64,000 nucleotides of DNA from Massilia pinisoli (GTDB lineage: Bacteria > Pseudomonadota > Gammaproteobacteria > Burkholderiales > Burkholderiaceae_D): positions 124,001 to 188,000 of the forward strand of contig NZ_JANUGW010000001.1 of assembly GCF_024753285.1 (NCBI RefSeq). The letters run 5' to 3'. This document shows positions 8,668 through 17,889 of this stretch, piece by piece (position 1 is the stretch's first letter; each line of letters starts with the position of its first letter). A program made the translations under genes and the position numbers. The notes under the pieces were generated by a model that had not been told where the DNA came from, made no database searches, and saw only the letters and a list, made by a program, of their open reading frames with translations.

Positions 8668-8811
8668 ATGACCGACCTGTCCCGCCGCGCGATCCTGCTT
8701 GCACTGCCTGCCTTCGCGCCCGCGCGTACCGCGCGCGCGGACGCGCCCGACGCCGCCACGCGCGTCGCGGACGCCGCGGCCTTCGTCGCACGTACGCTGG
8801 CCGGTGCCTGA
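8668..8811 (+). CDS. 47-residue Tat-like leader peptide gene, coupled to downstream acetyltransferase
   Basis: A short gene with a good Shine-Dalgarno (GGAGA, six bases before the ATG). The product begins with a twin-arginine-like leader (SRRAILLALPAFAPA) followed by ARADAPDAATRVADAAAF and stops, with no mature domain. Its TGA overlaps the next ATG by one base (TGATG), the arrangement of translational coupling. It is either the 5' remnant of a truncated exported-protein gene or a real small leader gene. There is no frameshifted continuation: the following frame is the GNAT gene. Confidence 0.45.
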   Translation: MTDLSRRAILLALPAFAPARTARADAPDAATRVADAAAFVARTLAGA

Positions 8812-9293
8812 TGCGGATCGGACCGATGGCGCACGACGATCTCGCCGGCGTGCTGGACGTGCAGGCCGCATGTTATCCGCCCGCGATGCAGGAACCGGCG
8901 CACGTCGTGCTGGCGCGGCTCGCGGCAAGTCCCGGCACCGTATTCGTCGCGCGCGATGACGATGGCGTGTGCGCCTACCTGTTCGCGTATCCGTCGCGCC
9001 TCGGCAAGGTCACGCCGTTGGGCGGCGCTTTCGCGGTGCCCGCGGAACCGGACACGCTGTACTTACACGACCTGGCCGTTGCGCCGCGTGCGGCCGGGCA
9101 GGGCGTGGCTCGCAAGCTCGTCGCGCGGCTGCACGACGATGCGGCCGGACGCGGCCTGCGCCACGCAGCGCTGGTGTCCGTACAGGATTCCCTCGCATTC
9201 TGGGAAAGTCTCGGCTACGTGCCGGCGGCGGGTGACGATGCTGTGCTTTCCACGTATCCCGGTGCCGCCCACTACATGACGAAACGGTTGTAA
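8811..9293 (+). CDS. GNAT family N-acetyltransferase
   Basis: A 160-residue GNAT-fold protein. The acetyl-CoA loop is visible as LAVAPRAAGQGVARKLVARL (motif A, about 85-105), preceded by the strand LYLHDL and followed by the motif-B region QDSLAFWESLGYV. These enzymes move an acetyl group from acetyl-CoA to an amine; the acceptor is unknown. The start is fixed by the TGATG overlap with the 47-codon gene, and homology begins immediately (MRIGPMAHDDLAGVLDVQ). Confidence 0.85.
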   Translation: MRIGPMAHDDLAGVLDVQAACYPPAMQEPAHVVLARLAASPGTVFVARDDDGVCAYLFAYPSRLGKVTPLGGAFAVPAEPDTLYLHDLAVAPRAAGQGVARKLVARLHDDAAGRGLRHAALVSVQDSLAFWESLGYVPAAGDDAVLSTYPGAAHYMTKRL

Positions 9294-9503
9294 CGACGCC
9301 GCGTGCCGGTCCAGATGGACCATGTCGGAAAACAAGCCGGAAAAATCAGAATATTCTTAGTGTGCCCGTAGCACGAAAAGATCCGTGTCGTTTGATATCT
9401 CGCAACGTAGCAACGTTGTGTTCGGTTAGCCTAGTTGACGGAATACATATCGAAAGCGAGAAATGAGCGCTGTACAAGTCGAACGTGGACACGGTGGCCG
9501 TTG

Positions 9504-10088
9504 ATGGGGGCGCGCATCTTATTGATCCAGGGCCATCCGGACTGCCATCGGCCGCACCTGTGCCACGCGCTGGCGCACGCCTATGTCGAGGGAGCGCGGG
9601 ATGCGGGGCACGAGGTCGATGTCGTCGAGCCCGCGCGGATGAGTTTTCCCCTGTTGACCAGCCCGTCCGAATGGTGGCACGGTTCGCCGCCGCCGCAGCT
9701 GGCAGCCGTGCAGGAGGCGATCCAGCATGCCGACCACCTCGTATTCGTCTATCCCCTCTGGATGGGCGATATGCCTGCGCTGATGCGGGGCTTCCTCGAA
9801 CATGTCACGCGCCCCGGCGTGTTCATGGACGATCCGCACCGGCCGTTCGGCGCCGGCCTGCTGGGCGGACGCAGTGCGCGCCTCGTCGTCAGCATGGAGA
9901 TGCCGGCCGTCGTCTACCGCTGGGGCTATGGCGGCTACGGCGTCAAGATGATGCGGCGCCAGATCCTCGGCCGGGCGGGCATCCGCCCCGTGCGCACGAC
10001 CTTGATCGGACGGGCGCACGCGCTGTCGGCGGAACGTGTCGCCACGTGGGGCGACCACCTGCGCAGGCTGGGCGCGTCGGCCGTCTGA
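9504..10088 (+). CDS. NAD(P)H dehydrogenase (quinone)-like flavoprotein
   Basis: A 194-residue flavodoxin-fold oxidoreductase of the NQO1/MdaB/KefF group. The N-terminal strand ILLIQGHPD leads into the flavin-phosphate loop, and VFVYPLWMGDMPALMRGFLEHV is the conserved FMN/FAD-contact segment around residues 85-107. The family uses NAD(P)H to reduce quinones by two electrons, protecting against redox cycling. ATG 9504 was chosen because homology starts right after it; a frame from 9435 adds 23 unlikely residues. No partner efflux gene is adjacent. Confidence 0.8.
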   Translation: MGARILLIQGHPDCHRPHLCHALAHAYVEGARDAGHEVDVVEPARMSFPLLTSPSEWWHGSPPPQLAAVQEAIQHADHLVFVYPLWMGDMPALMRGFLEHVTRPGVFMDDPHRPFGAGLLGGRSARLVVSMEMPAVVYRWGYGGYGVKMMRRQILGRAGIRPVRTTLIGRAHALSAERVATWGDHLRRLGASAV

Positions 10089-10195
10089 CCGGTCGCCAAC
10101 CGTGCGCGCCTTGACGCTCGCGGCGGATCTCGGCACAGTGCCGGCAAGGCGGCGCCTTTCGCGGCCGCCCCTCCGAGCCACTTTCCGATCGCCCG

Positions 10196-11431
10196 ATGCC
10201 CGCTGCTTTCCAGGTTCCGCCGTCGCCTCCTGCCATCTCCACACCGGCCCCTGCGGCCACCACGATCACCTTCGATGACGCCTACGCGCGGGCGCGCGCG
10301 CTGGCCAACGGCGGCCACCCTGACGAGGCGGTCGCGGCCTACGATGTGCTGCTCGCACGATCACCCGGCAACGCCGACGTGCTGCTCGGACGCGGCATCG
10401 TCCTTGCGCGGCTCGAGCGCTGGCCGGAGGCCGAACGCGACTTGCGCGCCGCCGCGACGGCCGCGCCCACGTACGCGGACGCGTGGTCGGCGCTCGGCGA
10501 CATGTATCTATGGAGCGGCCGCCCGGCGCAGGCCGTCGAGGCCTACGGGCGCCTGATCGCGCTGCGCCCAGGCGATCCGGCACCATACCTGGCCCGCGGC
10601 CGTGCACTGCGGACGCTGGGCCGCGACGCCGATGCGCGGGCCGACCTGGATCGGGCACGCGCGCTCGGTGCGACCGGCGATGCGGCCGATGCGCTGGCCA
10701 CGGCGCTGCAACCGCGCGCCGGCAATCTGGACGCGGCGCTCGCACACGGCTACACGTGGGCCGCAGGCTTGTCGGCCGCCTGGACGGACCCGGGCCGGGG
10801 ACCGCGCTGGAACGACGAGACGGTCAGCGTGCGCCACTACACGAACGCGGGCTCGCTCGCGTTCGAGACGCTGCGCGCGCATCGCTTCGGCCAGCACGAC
10901 GTCGCATGGGCGCTCGATGGCTATGTGGGCCTGTGGTCCGGCGCGTACGCGAACGTGCGCTACCAGCGCGCCGCGGCGGCCCGGCTGTTTCCCGCCAACG
11001 GGGGGCGCGTGGAGCTGTATCAGTCGCTCGGCAACGGCTGGGAAGCGTCCGTCAGCGACGACGTGCTCGGGTTTGCGGGGCGCGTCAACATCTACGGCGC
11101 AAGCATCGCGAAGTACACGGGCGATTGGTATGTGCAGCTGCGCCACCAGAACATCGTGTCCGCGGGGTCGCACGGCACGGGCGAGCGCCTGCTGGCCCGC
11201 TGGTTCTATGCCGGCGACGCCGACACCTATCTCGAAGCGACGCTGAACAGCGGCCGCAGCGACGATCCGCTGAGCCTCGTGGGCGGCCAGAGCCGCTCCG
11301 GCGGCGGGACGGTCACGTGGGTGCGTTACTGGACGCCGGCGTGGGGCACCCGCGTGGGCGCGAGCCTCGCGCGGACGGGCGGGGCGGCCGACCAGCGTGC
11401 ATTGACCGTCGCGCTGTACCGGCGCTGGTAA
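10196..11431 (+). CDS. TPR protein with YaiO-type outer-membrane barrel domain
   Basis: A 411-residue protein. Residues 25-170 hold at least three TPR motifs (for example ARALANGGHPDEAVAAY, AWSALGDMYLWSGRPAQAVEAY); residues 185-411 form the YaiO-like beta-barrel domain (VSVRHYTNAGSLAFE, NGWEASVSDD, YTGDWYVQLRHQ, ending in the aromatic LYRRW). YaiO proteins are outer-membrane proteins often found beside exopolysaccharide or glycosyltransferase genes. Oddly, the N-terminus (Pro/Ala-rich) is not a signal peptide, and I found no in-frame upstream start that would add one; the 5' end may be degraded or exported by another route. Confidence 0.75.
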   Translation: MPAAFQVPPSPPAISTPAPAATTITFDDAYARARALANGGHPDEAVAAYDVLLARSPGNADVLLGRGIVLARLERWPEAERDLRAAATAAPTYADAWSALGDMYLWSGRPAQAVEAYGRLIALRPGDPAPYLARGRALRTLGRDADARADLDRARALGATGDAADALATALQPRAGNLDAALAHGYTWAAGLSAAWTDPGRGPRWNDETVSVRHYTNAGSLAFETLRAHRFGQHDVAWALDGYVGLWSGAYANVRYQRAAAARLFPANGGRVELYQSLGNGWEASVSDDVLGFAGRVNIYGASIAKYTGDWYVQLRHQNIVSAGSHGTGERLLARWFYAGDADTYLEATLNSGRSDDPLSLVGGQSRSGGGTVTWVRYWTPAWGTRVGASLARTGGAADQRALTVALYRRW

Positions 11432-11438
11432 AGCTGCC

Positions 11439-11894
11439 CTACGACGCCGGATGCGCCGCCCGCATGACGAGTACGGGCACGCGCGACTCGGCCAGCACCT
11501 GCTGCGTCACGCTGCCGGCCAGCAGCCGCGACAACCCGCGCCGGCCGTGCGAGCCCATGAAAACGAGGTCGCACTTGCGGTCTTCGGCGGTGGCGATGAT
11601 CGCTTCGGCCGGCGAATAATCGAGCAGGGCGATCGGCGTGCAGCGCACACCCGCGGCGGCGGCGGCCGTGGCGACGCGCTGCGCGTGCTCGTTGGCTGCC
11701 GCGAGCAGCTCGGCCTCGTCGAGGCCGGGGTCGATGGTCATCGCCGCTTCCGCCGACGCGGCGGGCAGGCGCGGCTGGCCGACGGCGAGCACGACGACCT
11801 CGCTGCCGAGCGCCCGCGCAAACGCGATGGCGGCCCGCTCGGCGGCGGCGGACACGTCGGAGCCGTCCGTGGGGACGAGGATGCGATCATACAT
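11439..11894 (-). CDS. UspA-type universal stress protein
   Basis: A 151-residue single-domain Usp protein. It begins MYDRILVPTDGSDVS and ends with the ATP-binding signature G-2x-G-9x-G-S (GSHGRRGLSRLLAGS) followed by VTQQVLAESRVPVLVM. Such proteins bind ATP and help cells survive stress. ATG 11894 is the homology start; the in-frame extension upstream is not credible. It is convergent with the YaiO-like gene, with seven bases between stops. Confidence 0.9.
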   Translation of the reverse strand: MYDRILVPTDGSDVSAAAERAAIAFARALGSEVVVLAVGQPRLPAASAEAAMTIDPGLDEAELLAAANEHAQRVATAAAAAGVRCTPIALLDYSPAEAIIATAEDRKCDLVFMGSHGRRGLSRLLAGSVTQQVLAESRVPVLVMRAAHPAS

Positions 11895-11961
11895 GGCGGT
11901 TCTCCTGGCCGGTGCGATGCCCCAGCATGACGAATCCGCGCCACAAATTGTTTGATCTATA

Positions 11962-12795
11962 TCAAACCGTGCGGAAGCTGCCCTCCGCGACGACGCGGCC
12001 GCCGCCGCCCACGGCAAAACTGCCTGCCGCGAGGTCGGCGCCCAGCACCAGCTCGCTGCCGAGCGGCACGGGCGCGCGGAACCGCCCCTCCAGCGCGAGG
12101 ATGCGGCGGCCGCACGCCTGTTCCAGCTCGGCGCAGGCGCGCGCCAACGTATGCATGCCGTGGATGATCGGCCGCTTCATGCCCATCAGGCGCGCCGACC
12201 ATGTCCACAAGTGGATCGGGTTCCAGTCGCCCGAGATGCGGGCATAGGCGCGGCCCATGCTGCGCGGGATGCGCCAGCCCGTCAGCACGGGCAGCGCTTT
12301 CGCGTCCTGGCGCGCGCGGCCCTGGCGCCGCTGGCCGCGCACGACGAGGTACGTACTGCGACAGGTGAAGATGACCGTATCCTGCTGGCGGGCCACCGTG
12401 TCCAGTTCGGCGACGACGGCGCCGTTCTCGGCCGGCGGGCGGATGGTGACGGTCGTGGCCAGCACGAGCGGCACGTCGCGCAGCGGTTCCGCCAGCGCGC
12501 GCAGCGCGTTTTCCGTGTGCACGGTGCCGGGCAGGCGGAACGGGAAGGCATCGTCCAGCATCGTCGCCACGTGCGCGCGCTGCGCAAGCAGGTAGTAGTA
12601 GGTGAGGGGGATGCCGTCGTCGCGGAAGCCCAGCGCCTGGCGGTAGCGGCGCAGCTGGTGCGGGTCGATGCGGTCGAGGATGTAGGTGGTGCGCGGCGTG
12701 GGCACGCCGTTCAGGCGGCGCGGGTGCTTGAACAGGGCGCGCAGCAGGGTGGCAGCGCCCAGTCGGGGAAGCGGTGACGGTGAGTCGGCGTTCAT
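11962..12795 (-). CDS. MaoC-like acyl dehydratase/hydratase
   Basis: A 277-residue two-part hotdog protein. The C-terminal half has the R-specific hydratase motif YARISGDWNPIH, whose Asp and His are the catalytic pair of MaoC/enoyl hydratase 2 enzymes, followed by GMKRPIIHGMHT. The N-terminal half looks like a diverged, inactive hotdog. It probably hydrates or dehydrates an acyl-CoA or acyl-ACP thioester. The start is uncertain: ATG 12795, 12822 and 12846 are all in frame and none has a strong Shine-Dalgarno. No fatty-acid or PHA gene is adjacent. Confidence 0.75.
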   Translation of the reverse strand: MNADSPSPLPRLGAATLLRALFKHPRRLNGVPTPRTTYILDRIDPHQLRRYRQALGFRDDGIPLTYYYLLAQRAHVATMLDDAFPFRLPGTVHTENALRALAEPLRDVPLVLATTVTIRPPAENGAVVAELDTVARQQDTVIFTCRSTYLVVRGQRRQGRARQDAKALPVLTGWRIPRSMGRAYARISGDWNPIHLWTWSARLMGMKRPIIHGMHTLARACAELEQACGRRILALEGRFRAPVPLGSELVLGADLAAGSFAVGGGGRVVAEGSFRTV

Positions 12796-12925
12796 CGGAG
12801 CCTGGCAAACGGAAAACCCCATTGTGCCTGAAACTTTACGTTGCACTGCAATACTTGTTAAATCCGCTCATCCGCGCTACCCTAATGTTTTGGAATAAAG
12901 AATCATGTTTTTAGATGAGGATGGA

Positions 12926-14053
12926 ATGAAGAAGGGCGTTTTGTTGGTGTCGGCACTGGCCGCAGCGGGCCTGGCCACGGCCCAGGAAGTCGTGAAGATC
13001 GGCCACGCTGCCGCCATCACGGGTCCGGTGGCCCATTTTGGCAAGGACAGCGAAAACGGCGCCCGCATGGCCGTCGACGCGCTGAACGCGCGCGGCGCGA
13101 CCATCGGCGGCAAGAAGGTCAAGTGGGTCCTCGTGCCGGAAGACGACGGCGGCGACCCGAAGGCGGCGACGGCGGCCGCGCAGAAGCTGGCGGACGCGAA
13201 GGTCAACGCCGTGATCGGCCACGAGACGTCGGGCACGACGATCCCGGCCGCGAAGATCTATTACGACGCGGGTATCCCGCAGATCTCGCCGTCGGCCACG
13301 AACCCGAAATACACGCAGCTTGGCTACAACACGGCATTCCGCGTGGTCGCGAACGACGTGCAGCTCGGCCGCGCTCTGGGCCGCTACGCCGTCAAGACGA
13401 TGGGCGCGAAGCGCATCGCCGTCATCGACGACCGCACGGCGTACGGCCAGGGCCTCGTGACGGAATTCTCGAAGAGCCTGGGCCAGCAGGGCGTGACGCC
13501 CGTCGCGCGCGAATTCACGAACGACAAGGCGACGGATTTCGCGGCGATCCTGACCAAGATCCGCGCCAGCAATCCGGACCTCGTCTTTTTCGGCGGCATG
13601 AACGCCGTCGCGGGCCCGATGCTGCGCCAGATGAAGCAGCTGGGAATCAACGCGCGCATGATGGGCGGCGACGGCATCTGCTCGGATGCGATGCAGCCGC
13701 TGTCGGGCAATACGATGGCCGATGGCCAGGTCGTGTGCGCGGAAGCGGGCGGCGTCGAGGACAAGGGCAAGGCCGGCATGGAGAAGTTCCGCGCCGACTA
13801 CAAGAAGCGCTACGGCATCGACGTGCAGATCATCGCGCCGTATTCATACGACGCCGTGCTGGCGATCGCGTCCGCGATGGACAAGGCCGGTTCCAGCGCA
13901 CCGGCAAAATACCTGCCTGAGCTGGCGAAGGTACGCTATCCCGGCGTCACCGGCACCATCGCGTTCGACGCCCACGGCGACATCCGCGACGGCGTCCTCA
14001 CGCTGTACACGTTCAAGGGCGGCCACCGCACGCCGATCGGCGTCACGAAGTAG
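12926..14053 (+). CDS. branched-chain amino acid-type ABC transporter substrate-binding protein
   Basis: A 375-residue periplasmic binding protein of the Leu/Ile/Val (LivJ/LivK) family: signal peptide MKKGVLLVSALAAAGLATA, then VVKIGHAAAITGPVAHFGKDSENGARMAVD and the characteristic VNAVIGHETSGTTIPAAKIYYDAGIPQISPSAT region (split over about residues 90-130). GAGG precedes ATG 12926. The permease and ATPase genes (livHMGF) are not next to it, so it must use a transporter encoded elsewhere. Ligand unknown: branched-chain amino acids, or other compounds as in many relatives. Confidence 0.9.
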   Translation: MKKGVLLVSALAAAGLATAQEVVKIGHAAAITGPVAHFGKDSENGARMAVDALNARGATIGGKKVKWVLVPEDDGGDPKAATAAAQKLADAKVNAVIGHETSGTTIPAAKIYYDAGIPQISPSATNPKYTQLGYNTAFRVVANDVQLGRALGRYAVKTMGAKRIAVIDDRTAYGQGLVTEFSKSLGQQGVTPVAREFTNDKATDFAAILTKIRASNPDLVFFGGMNAVAGPMLRQMKQLGINARMMGGDGICSDAMQPLSGNTMADGQVVCAEAGGVEDKGKAGMEKFRADYKKRYGIDVQIIAPYSYDAVLAIASAMDKAGSSAPAKYLPELAKVRYPGVTGTIAFDAHGDIRDGVLTLYTFKGGHRTPIGVTK

Positions 14054-14073
14054 GGCGCGGCCCCGGCCGGCGA

Positions 14074-14706
14074 TCAGGCCGCGGGCCGGTCGTCGCGGCG
14101 CGCGGGCGCATGGGCGTGCGGCTGCGCCAGCATCAATTCGTCGAGCATGCGGCGCGCGGCCTGCAGCACCTGTTCCGACACGGCCGGGTTGCCCTTCGCG
14201 GCGCCGCGCGCAACGGCGAGGCTGCCGATCAGGGTGGCCACGACGACCATCGCCCGCGCCAGCGCATCGCTGTCCGGCTCGTTGTGCTCGATCTGGCGCT
14301 CGAACGCGCGCACCATCACCATATAGCCTTCGGCGAAGCGGGCGCTGATCGCCGTGTCCTGGCGTCCGATTTCGCTGGCCGACGCGGCCATCGGGCAGCG
14401 GTCGCCGTAGTCGTCGCGGCTGTCGAACGCCAGGTAGCGGTCGAGGAAGCGGTCCAGGTCGGGCATGCCGTCGGACGTCGCCGAATACATGCGCGAATTG
14501 GACTGGTCGAGACCATACGACAGGGCCTCCAGCGCCAGTTCTTCCTTCGAACGGAAATGGGCGTACAGGGCGCCGTGCGTCAGGCCGGCTTCCTTGCTGA
14601 TCTCCGCGACACCGACGCCGTCGATGCCGCGTTCGCGGAACAATTTGCTGGCCGCCCGGATCAATGCGGCGCGGTTGTCGGCGGCCTTCTCTTTGCTGAT
14701 TCTCAT
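14074..14706 (-). CDS. TetR/AcrR family transcriptional regulator
   Basis: A 210-residue regulator with an N-terminal TetR helix-turn-helix (NRAALIRAASKLFRERGIDGVGVAEISKEAGLTHGALYAHF, read in two parts at about 11-50) and an all-helical ligand domain whose loop GDRCPMAASASEIGRQD resembles the TetR_C domain of reactive-electrophile sensors; the Cys in that loop could be a sensing residue, which is speculation. It is convergent with the binding-protein gene and preceded on its own strand by 228 non-coding bases. Confidence 0.85.
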   Translation of the reverse strand: MRISKEKAADNRAALIRAASKLFRERGIDGVGVAEISKEAGLTHGALYAHFRSKEELALEALSYGLDQSNSRMYSATSDGMPDLDRFLDRYLAFDSRDDYGDRCPMAASASEIGRQDTAISARFAEGYMVMVRAFERQIEHNEPDSDALARAMVVVATLIGSLAVARGAAKGNPAVSEQVLQAARRMLDELMLAQPHAHAPARRDDRPAA

Positions 14707-14934
14707 GCTGTGCTTGTTGGGCCAGGCGCGCGCAGCCTGGCGGGGTCGTGGCGGTTCCGTATGATGAAATTATGGATTGTGCATGCGAGTATAACGCCAG
14801 GCGGCGTGCGCACGGGTCACGAATTTATTGACAAAGCTGCACTCGCGTCGCTGGGAGCGGGAACCCACCTGTTCGGTGCGGCGGCGGCGATGTAACATTG
14901 TGTTCGCCACGGTTCGACGCGTGGCCGCGGCCGG

Positions 14935-17694
14935 TCAGCCTTCGGTCGCCGCGTCGAGCCAGGCCTCGAGCGCGTCCAGCGGCATCGGCCGCGCCAGCAG
15001 GTAGCCCTGCACCTCGTCGCAGTCGGCGGCACGGAGGAACTCGAGCACGTCGGCCGTTTCCACGCCTTCCGCGACGACGGACAGGCGCAGCGCGTGCGCC
15101 ATGTCGACGAACGCCTTGACGAAGTCGAATGCGCTGATCCGGCCGTCGTCCTGCAGGACGAACGAGCGGTCGAGCTTCAGGATGTCGATCGGGAGGCGGC
15201 GCAGGTAGGCGAGGCCGGAATAGCCGGTGCCGAAGTCGTCGACGGCGAGCTTCACGCCCAGCACGCGCAGTTCGTCCAGCATGGCGGCCGTGCGTGCCAT
15301 GTCTTCGATCAGCGCGCTTTCCGTCAATTCCAGTTCCAGGCAGGCGGCGGGCAAACCGGTACGCGCGAGCACGTCGCGCACCTCGTCGACGAAGCCGGCC
15401 TGCGCGAGCTGGCGCGCGGACACGTTCACCGACACGCGGATCGCGCGGCCCTGGCGGTCGATCAGGCGCCGCGTCTGGCGGCAGGCCTCTTCCAGCACCC
15501 AGCGGCCGATCGGCACGATCAGGCCCGTCTCTTCCGCGATGCCGATGAATTCGCCCGGCGAGACGCGTCCGAGGTCGGCGCTGTTCCAGCGGATCAGCGC
15601 TTCCAGCCCGACGACGCGCATGGTGCGCAGGTCGACGCGCGGCTGGTAGTGCAGCTCGAATTCGCTGCGTGCCAGCGCGGGCCGCAGCGACATCTCCAGC
15701 GCCATGCGGGCCTGCGCGGCCAAGGTCATCGCCGGTTCGAAGAAGCGGTAGCGGTTGCGGCCCGCGCGCTTGGCGCCATACATTGCCGTGTCGGCCGTCT
15801 GGAACAGGAGCTCGCGCGTGGAGGCGTCGTGCGGGTACATGCTGATGCCGATCGATCCGCCCGCATTCACGTCCTGTCCGCCCACGCGCACGGGCAGGCC
15901 CAGCGCGTCGAGCAGCTTCTGTGCGATGGCGCCGGCATCCGCGGGACCCGCGCACTCGGCCGCCACGACGAATTCGTCGCCGCCGAGGCGGGCGATGACG
16001 TCGCCTGGGCGCATCACCTTGCGCAGGCGCGCCGCCACTTCGCACAGCAGTACGTCGCCAAGATCGTGGCCGAACGAATCGTTGACTTCCTTGAAGCGGT
16101 CGAGGTCGAGGAACATGACGGCCACGGTACGGCCCTGCGGGCAAGCGTCGAGCATGTGCTGGACGCGTTCGTGCAGCAACGCGCGGTTCGGGAGGCCCGT
16201 CAGCGTGTCGTGCGTGGCCAATTGCTGCAGCCGGGTTTCGGCTTGCTTGCGGCCCGTGATGTCGCTCATCAGTCCCGTGACGCTCGTCACGTTGCCTGCG
16301 CCATCGCGCCGCACGCTGCCGTTGAACAGCACGTGCACGTGGCCGCCCAGCGCATGGCGCAGGATCGCTTCCACGCCCTGCACGTGTCCTTGCGCGTCGT
16401 GCGCGGCGAGGCCGTGCCACGGGAAGGTGTCGAACAGGTCGTCGAGCGTGCGGCCGAGCAGGGCATCGCGCGCGTGGCCGGACAGGTTGCACAGCGCGGG
16501 ATTCACGTCGAGCACGCGCCCGTCCGCGCCCGCGAGCACGTAGCCGGCCGGCGTCATCTCGATCACTTCGCGGAAGCGCTGCTCGCTCGCGCGCAGCTGG
16601 CGTTCCGCCTCCTCGCGTTCCGTCAGGTCGCGCACGATGGCCTGGAAGTATTCCTGGCCGCCGTCCTCGAAGCGCGACACGTGGACCTCCGCGGGAAAGC
16701 TGCTGCCGTCCTTGCGCCGCTTGGTCATGCGCAGCAGGTGCGTGTGGCCGGCGCGCAGGCTGGCCAGCATGCCCGGTGTGTACGCGTGATGGCCGTCGAT
16801 GCGGGTGACCGGCAGGCCGACGAATTCGGCTTCCGTGTAACCGAAGCTGCTGCACGCGCGGCCGTTGGCGGCCGCGATGCGCAGGTCGCGGTCGGCGATG
16901 ACGATGCTGTCGCCCGCTTGCTGGAACAGGCTGCGGAAGCGCTTTTCGCTCTTGTGGACGGCGTCGAGCGCAGCGCGTTTCGCCGTGATGTCGTGGAAGT
17001 ACACGGACAGGCCGTCCGCGGTCGGATAGCAGCGTACCTCGAGCCATGTGCCCGACGGTTCCCAGAACGCTTCGAAGAAGCCGGGTTCGCCGTCGGCCAA
17101 CGATTGCCGGTAGTGCTCGATGATGGGCGTGCCTTCGAGTTCCGGCGATACGTCGAGCAGGTGGCGGCCCAGGCTCGGGCCGATGTCCACGCCGATGAAC
17201 GCGGCGGCCTTGCGGTTCGCGTAGATGATGCGCCAGTCGCGGTCGATCGCGAAGAATGCGTCGCCGATGCTCTCCAACATGGCGTTCAAGCGTTCGCGTG
17301 ACAGTTTCAGTTCTTCGCGCGCCGCACGGTGCGCCGTGACGTCGCGCGCGCTCGCGTACACGAGGCCCGCCCGTTCCGACCAGCGCGCCGACAGCGACAG
17401 GTAGACCGGTTGCCCGTCCTTGCGCCGCCAGCGCAGTTCGCGTTCGCGGCAGGCATGCCCTTTCAACACCTCGGCGCCCAGCGCAGCCAGATCCGCGCGC
17501 TCGTCGGGGTGCAGCAGGTCCGTGACTGGGCGTCCGGCCAGTTCGGCCGGTGTGTAGCCGAGGATGTCGCCGGCGGCCGCGTTGACGCGGACGATGCGGC
17601 CGGAGGCGTCCAGCACGGCCATCAGTTCGAAAGCGAGGTCGATATGCGCGATGTAGTCAGCGGCGGAGGCGGGCAGGGCCGGCGCGTTCATCAT
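14935..17694 (-). CDS. PAS4-GGDEF-EAL c-di-GMP enzyme
   Basis: A 919-residue cytosolic c-di-GMP protein. Four PAS domains (about 15-130, 140-255, 265-380, 385-500) precede a GGDEF domain and an EAL domain. The GGDEF motif is intact (GGDEF at 571-575) and the product-inhibition site RPGD lies five residues before it. The EAL domain is also complete: EAL at 698-700, NVSARQL, LELTES, DDFGTGYS, LKLDRSF, EGVET and the final Gln in QGYLLARP. Both synthesis and breakdown of c-di-GMP are therefore possible, with the PAS array sensing the signal; which activity dominates cannot be read from sequence. The small disordered-protein gene lies upstream on the same strand. Confidence 0.9.
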   Translation of the reverse strand: MMNAPALPASAADYIAHIDLAFELMAVLDASGRIVRVNAAAGDILGYTPAELAGRPVTDLLHPDERADLAALGAEVLKGHACRERELRWRRKDGQPVYLSLSARWSERAGLVYASARDVTAHRAAREELKLSRERLNAMLESIGDAFFAIDRDWRIIYANRKAAAFIGVDIGPSLGRHLLDVSPELEGTPIIEHYRQSLADGEPGFFEAFWEPSGTWLEVRCYPTADGLSVYFHDITAKRAALDAVHKSEKRFRSLFQQAGDSIVIADRDLRIAAANGRACSSFGYTEAEFVGLPVTRIDGHHAYTPGMLASLRAGHTHLLRMTKRRKDGSSFPAEVHVSRFEDGGQEYFQAIVRDLTEREEAERQLRASEQRFREVIEMTPAGYVLAGADGRVLDVNPALCNLSGHARDALLGRTLDDLFDTFPWHGLAAHDAQGHVQGVEAILRHALGGHVHVLFNGSVRRDGAGNVTSVTGLMSDITGRKQAETRLQQLATHDTLTGLPNRALLHERVQHMLDACPQGRTVAVMFLDLDRFKEVNDSFGHDLGDVLLCEVAARLRKVMRPGDVIARLGGDEFVVAAECAGPADAGAIAQKLLDALGLPVRVGGQDVNAGGSIGISMYPHDASTRELLFQTADTAMYGAKRAGRNRYRFFEPAMTLAAQARMALEMSLRPALARSEFELHYQPRVDLRTMRVVGLEALIRWNSADLGRVSPGEFIGIAEETGLIVPIGRWVLEEACRQTRRLIDRQGRAIRVSVNVSARQLAQAGFVDEVRDVLARTGLPAACLELELTESALIEDMARTAAMLDELRVLGVKLAVDDFGTGYSGLAYLRRLPIDILKLDRSFVLQDDGRISAFDFVKAFVDMAHALRLSVVAEGVETADVLEFLRAADCDEVQGYLLARPMPLDALEAWLDAATEG

Positions 17695-17841
17695 GGGGTT
17701 CCAGGGTCGCTTGGGAGGGCCGGAGGCGGCGCGACGGCGCGCCGGATGCGGACGCGCTTGGAAGCGCGAGCCGAGGCATTATATCATTCTGTGCGGCAAC
17801 TATTTCAGACGATGAGGCGTGGATGCCACAATCGTGCGGAT

Positions 17842-17871
17842 GCCGGCCCGTCACCTCCGCGGCGGGCCGGC
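17842..17871 (-). terminator. GC-rich hairpin after the disordered-protein gene
   Basis: GCCGGCCCG and CGGGCCGGC form a perfect 9-bp stem with a 12-base loop, 19 bases after the stop codon at 17890. A T-run is lacking, so it may stabilise the mRNA end rather than terminate by itself. Confidence 0.35.
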
Positions 17872-17889
17872 GGTCAGGCAGCGCTGCTG

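Noticed and set aside
15094..17301. 735-codon plus-strand frame opposite the PAS-GGDEF-EAL gene
   Set aside because: It mirrors an unambiguous four-PAS GGDEF/EAL protein; the composition is shadow-like.
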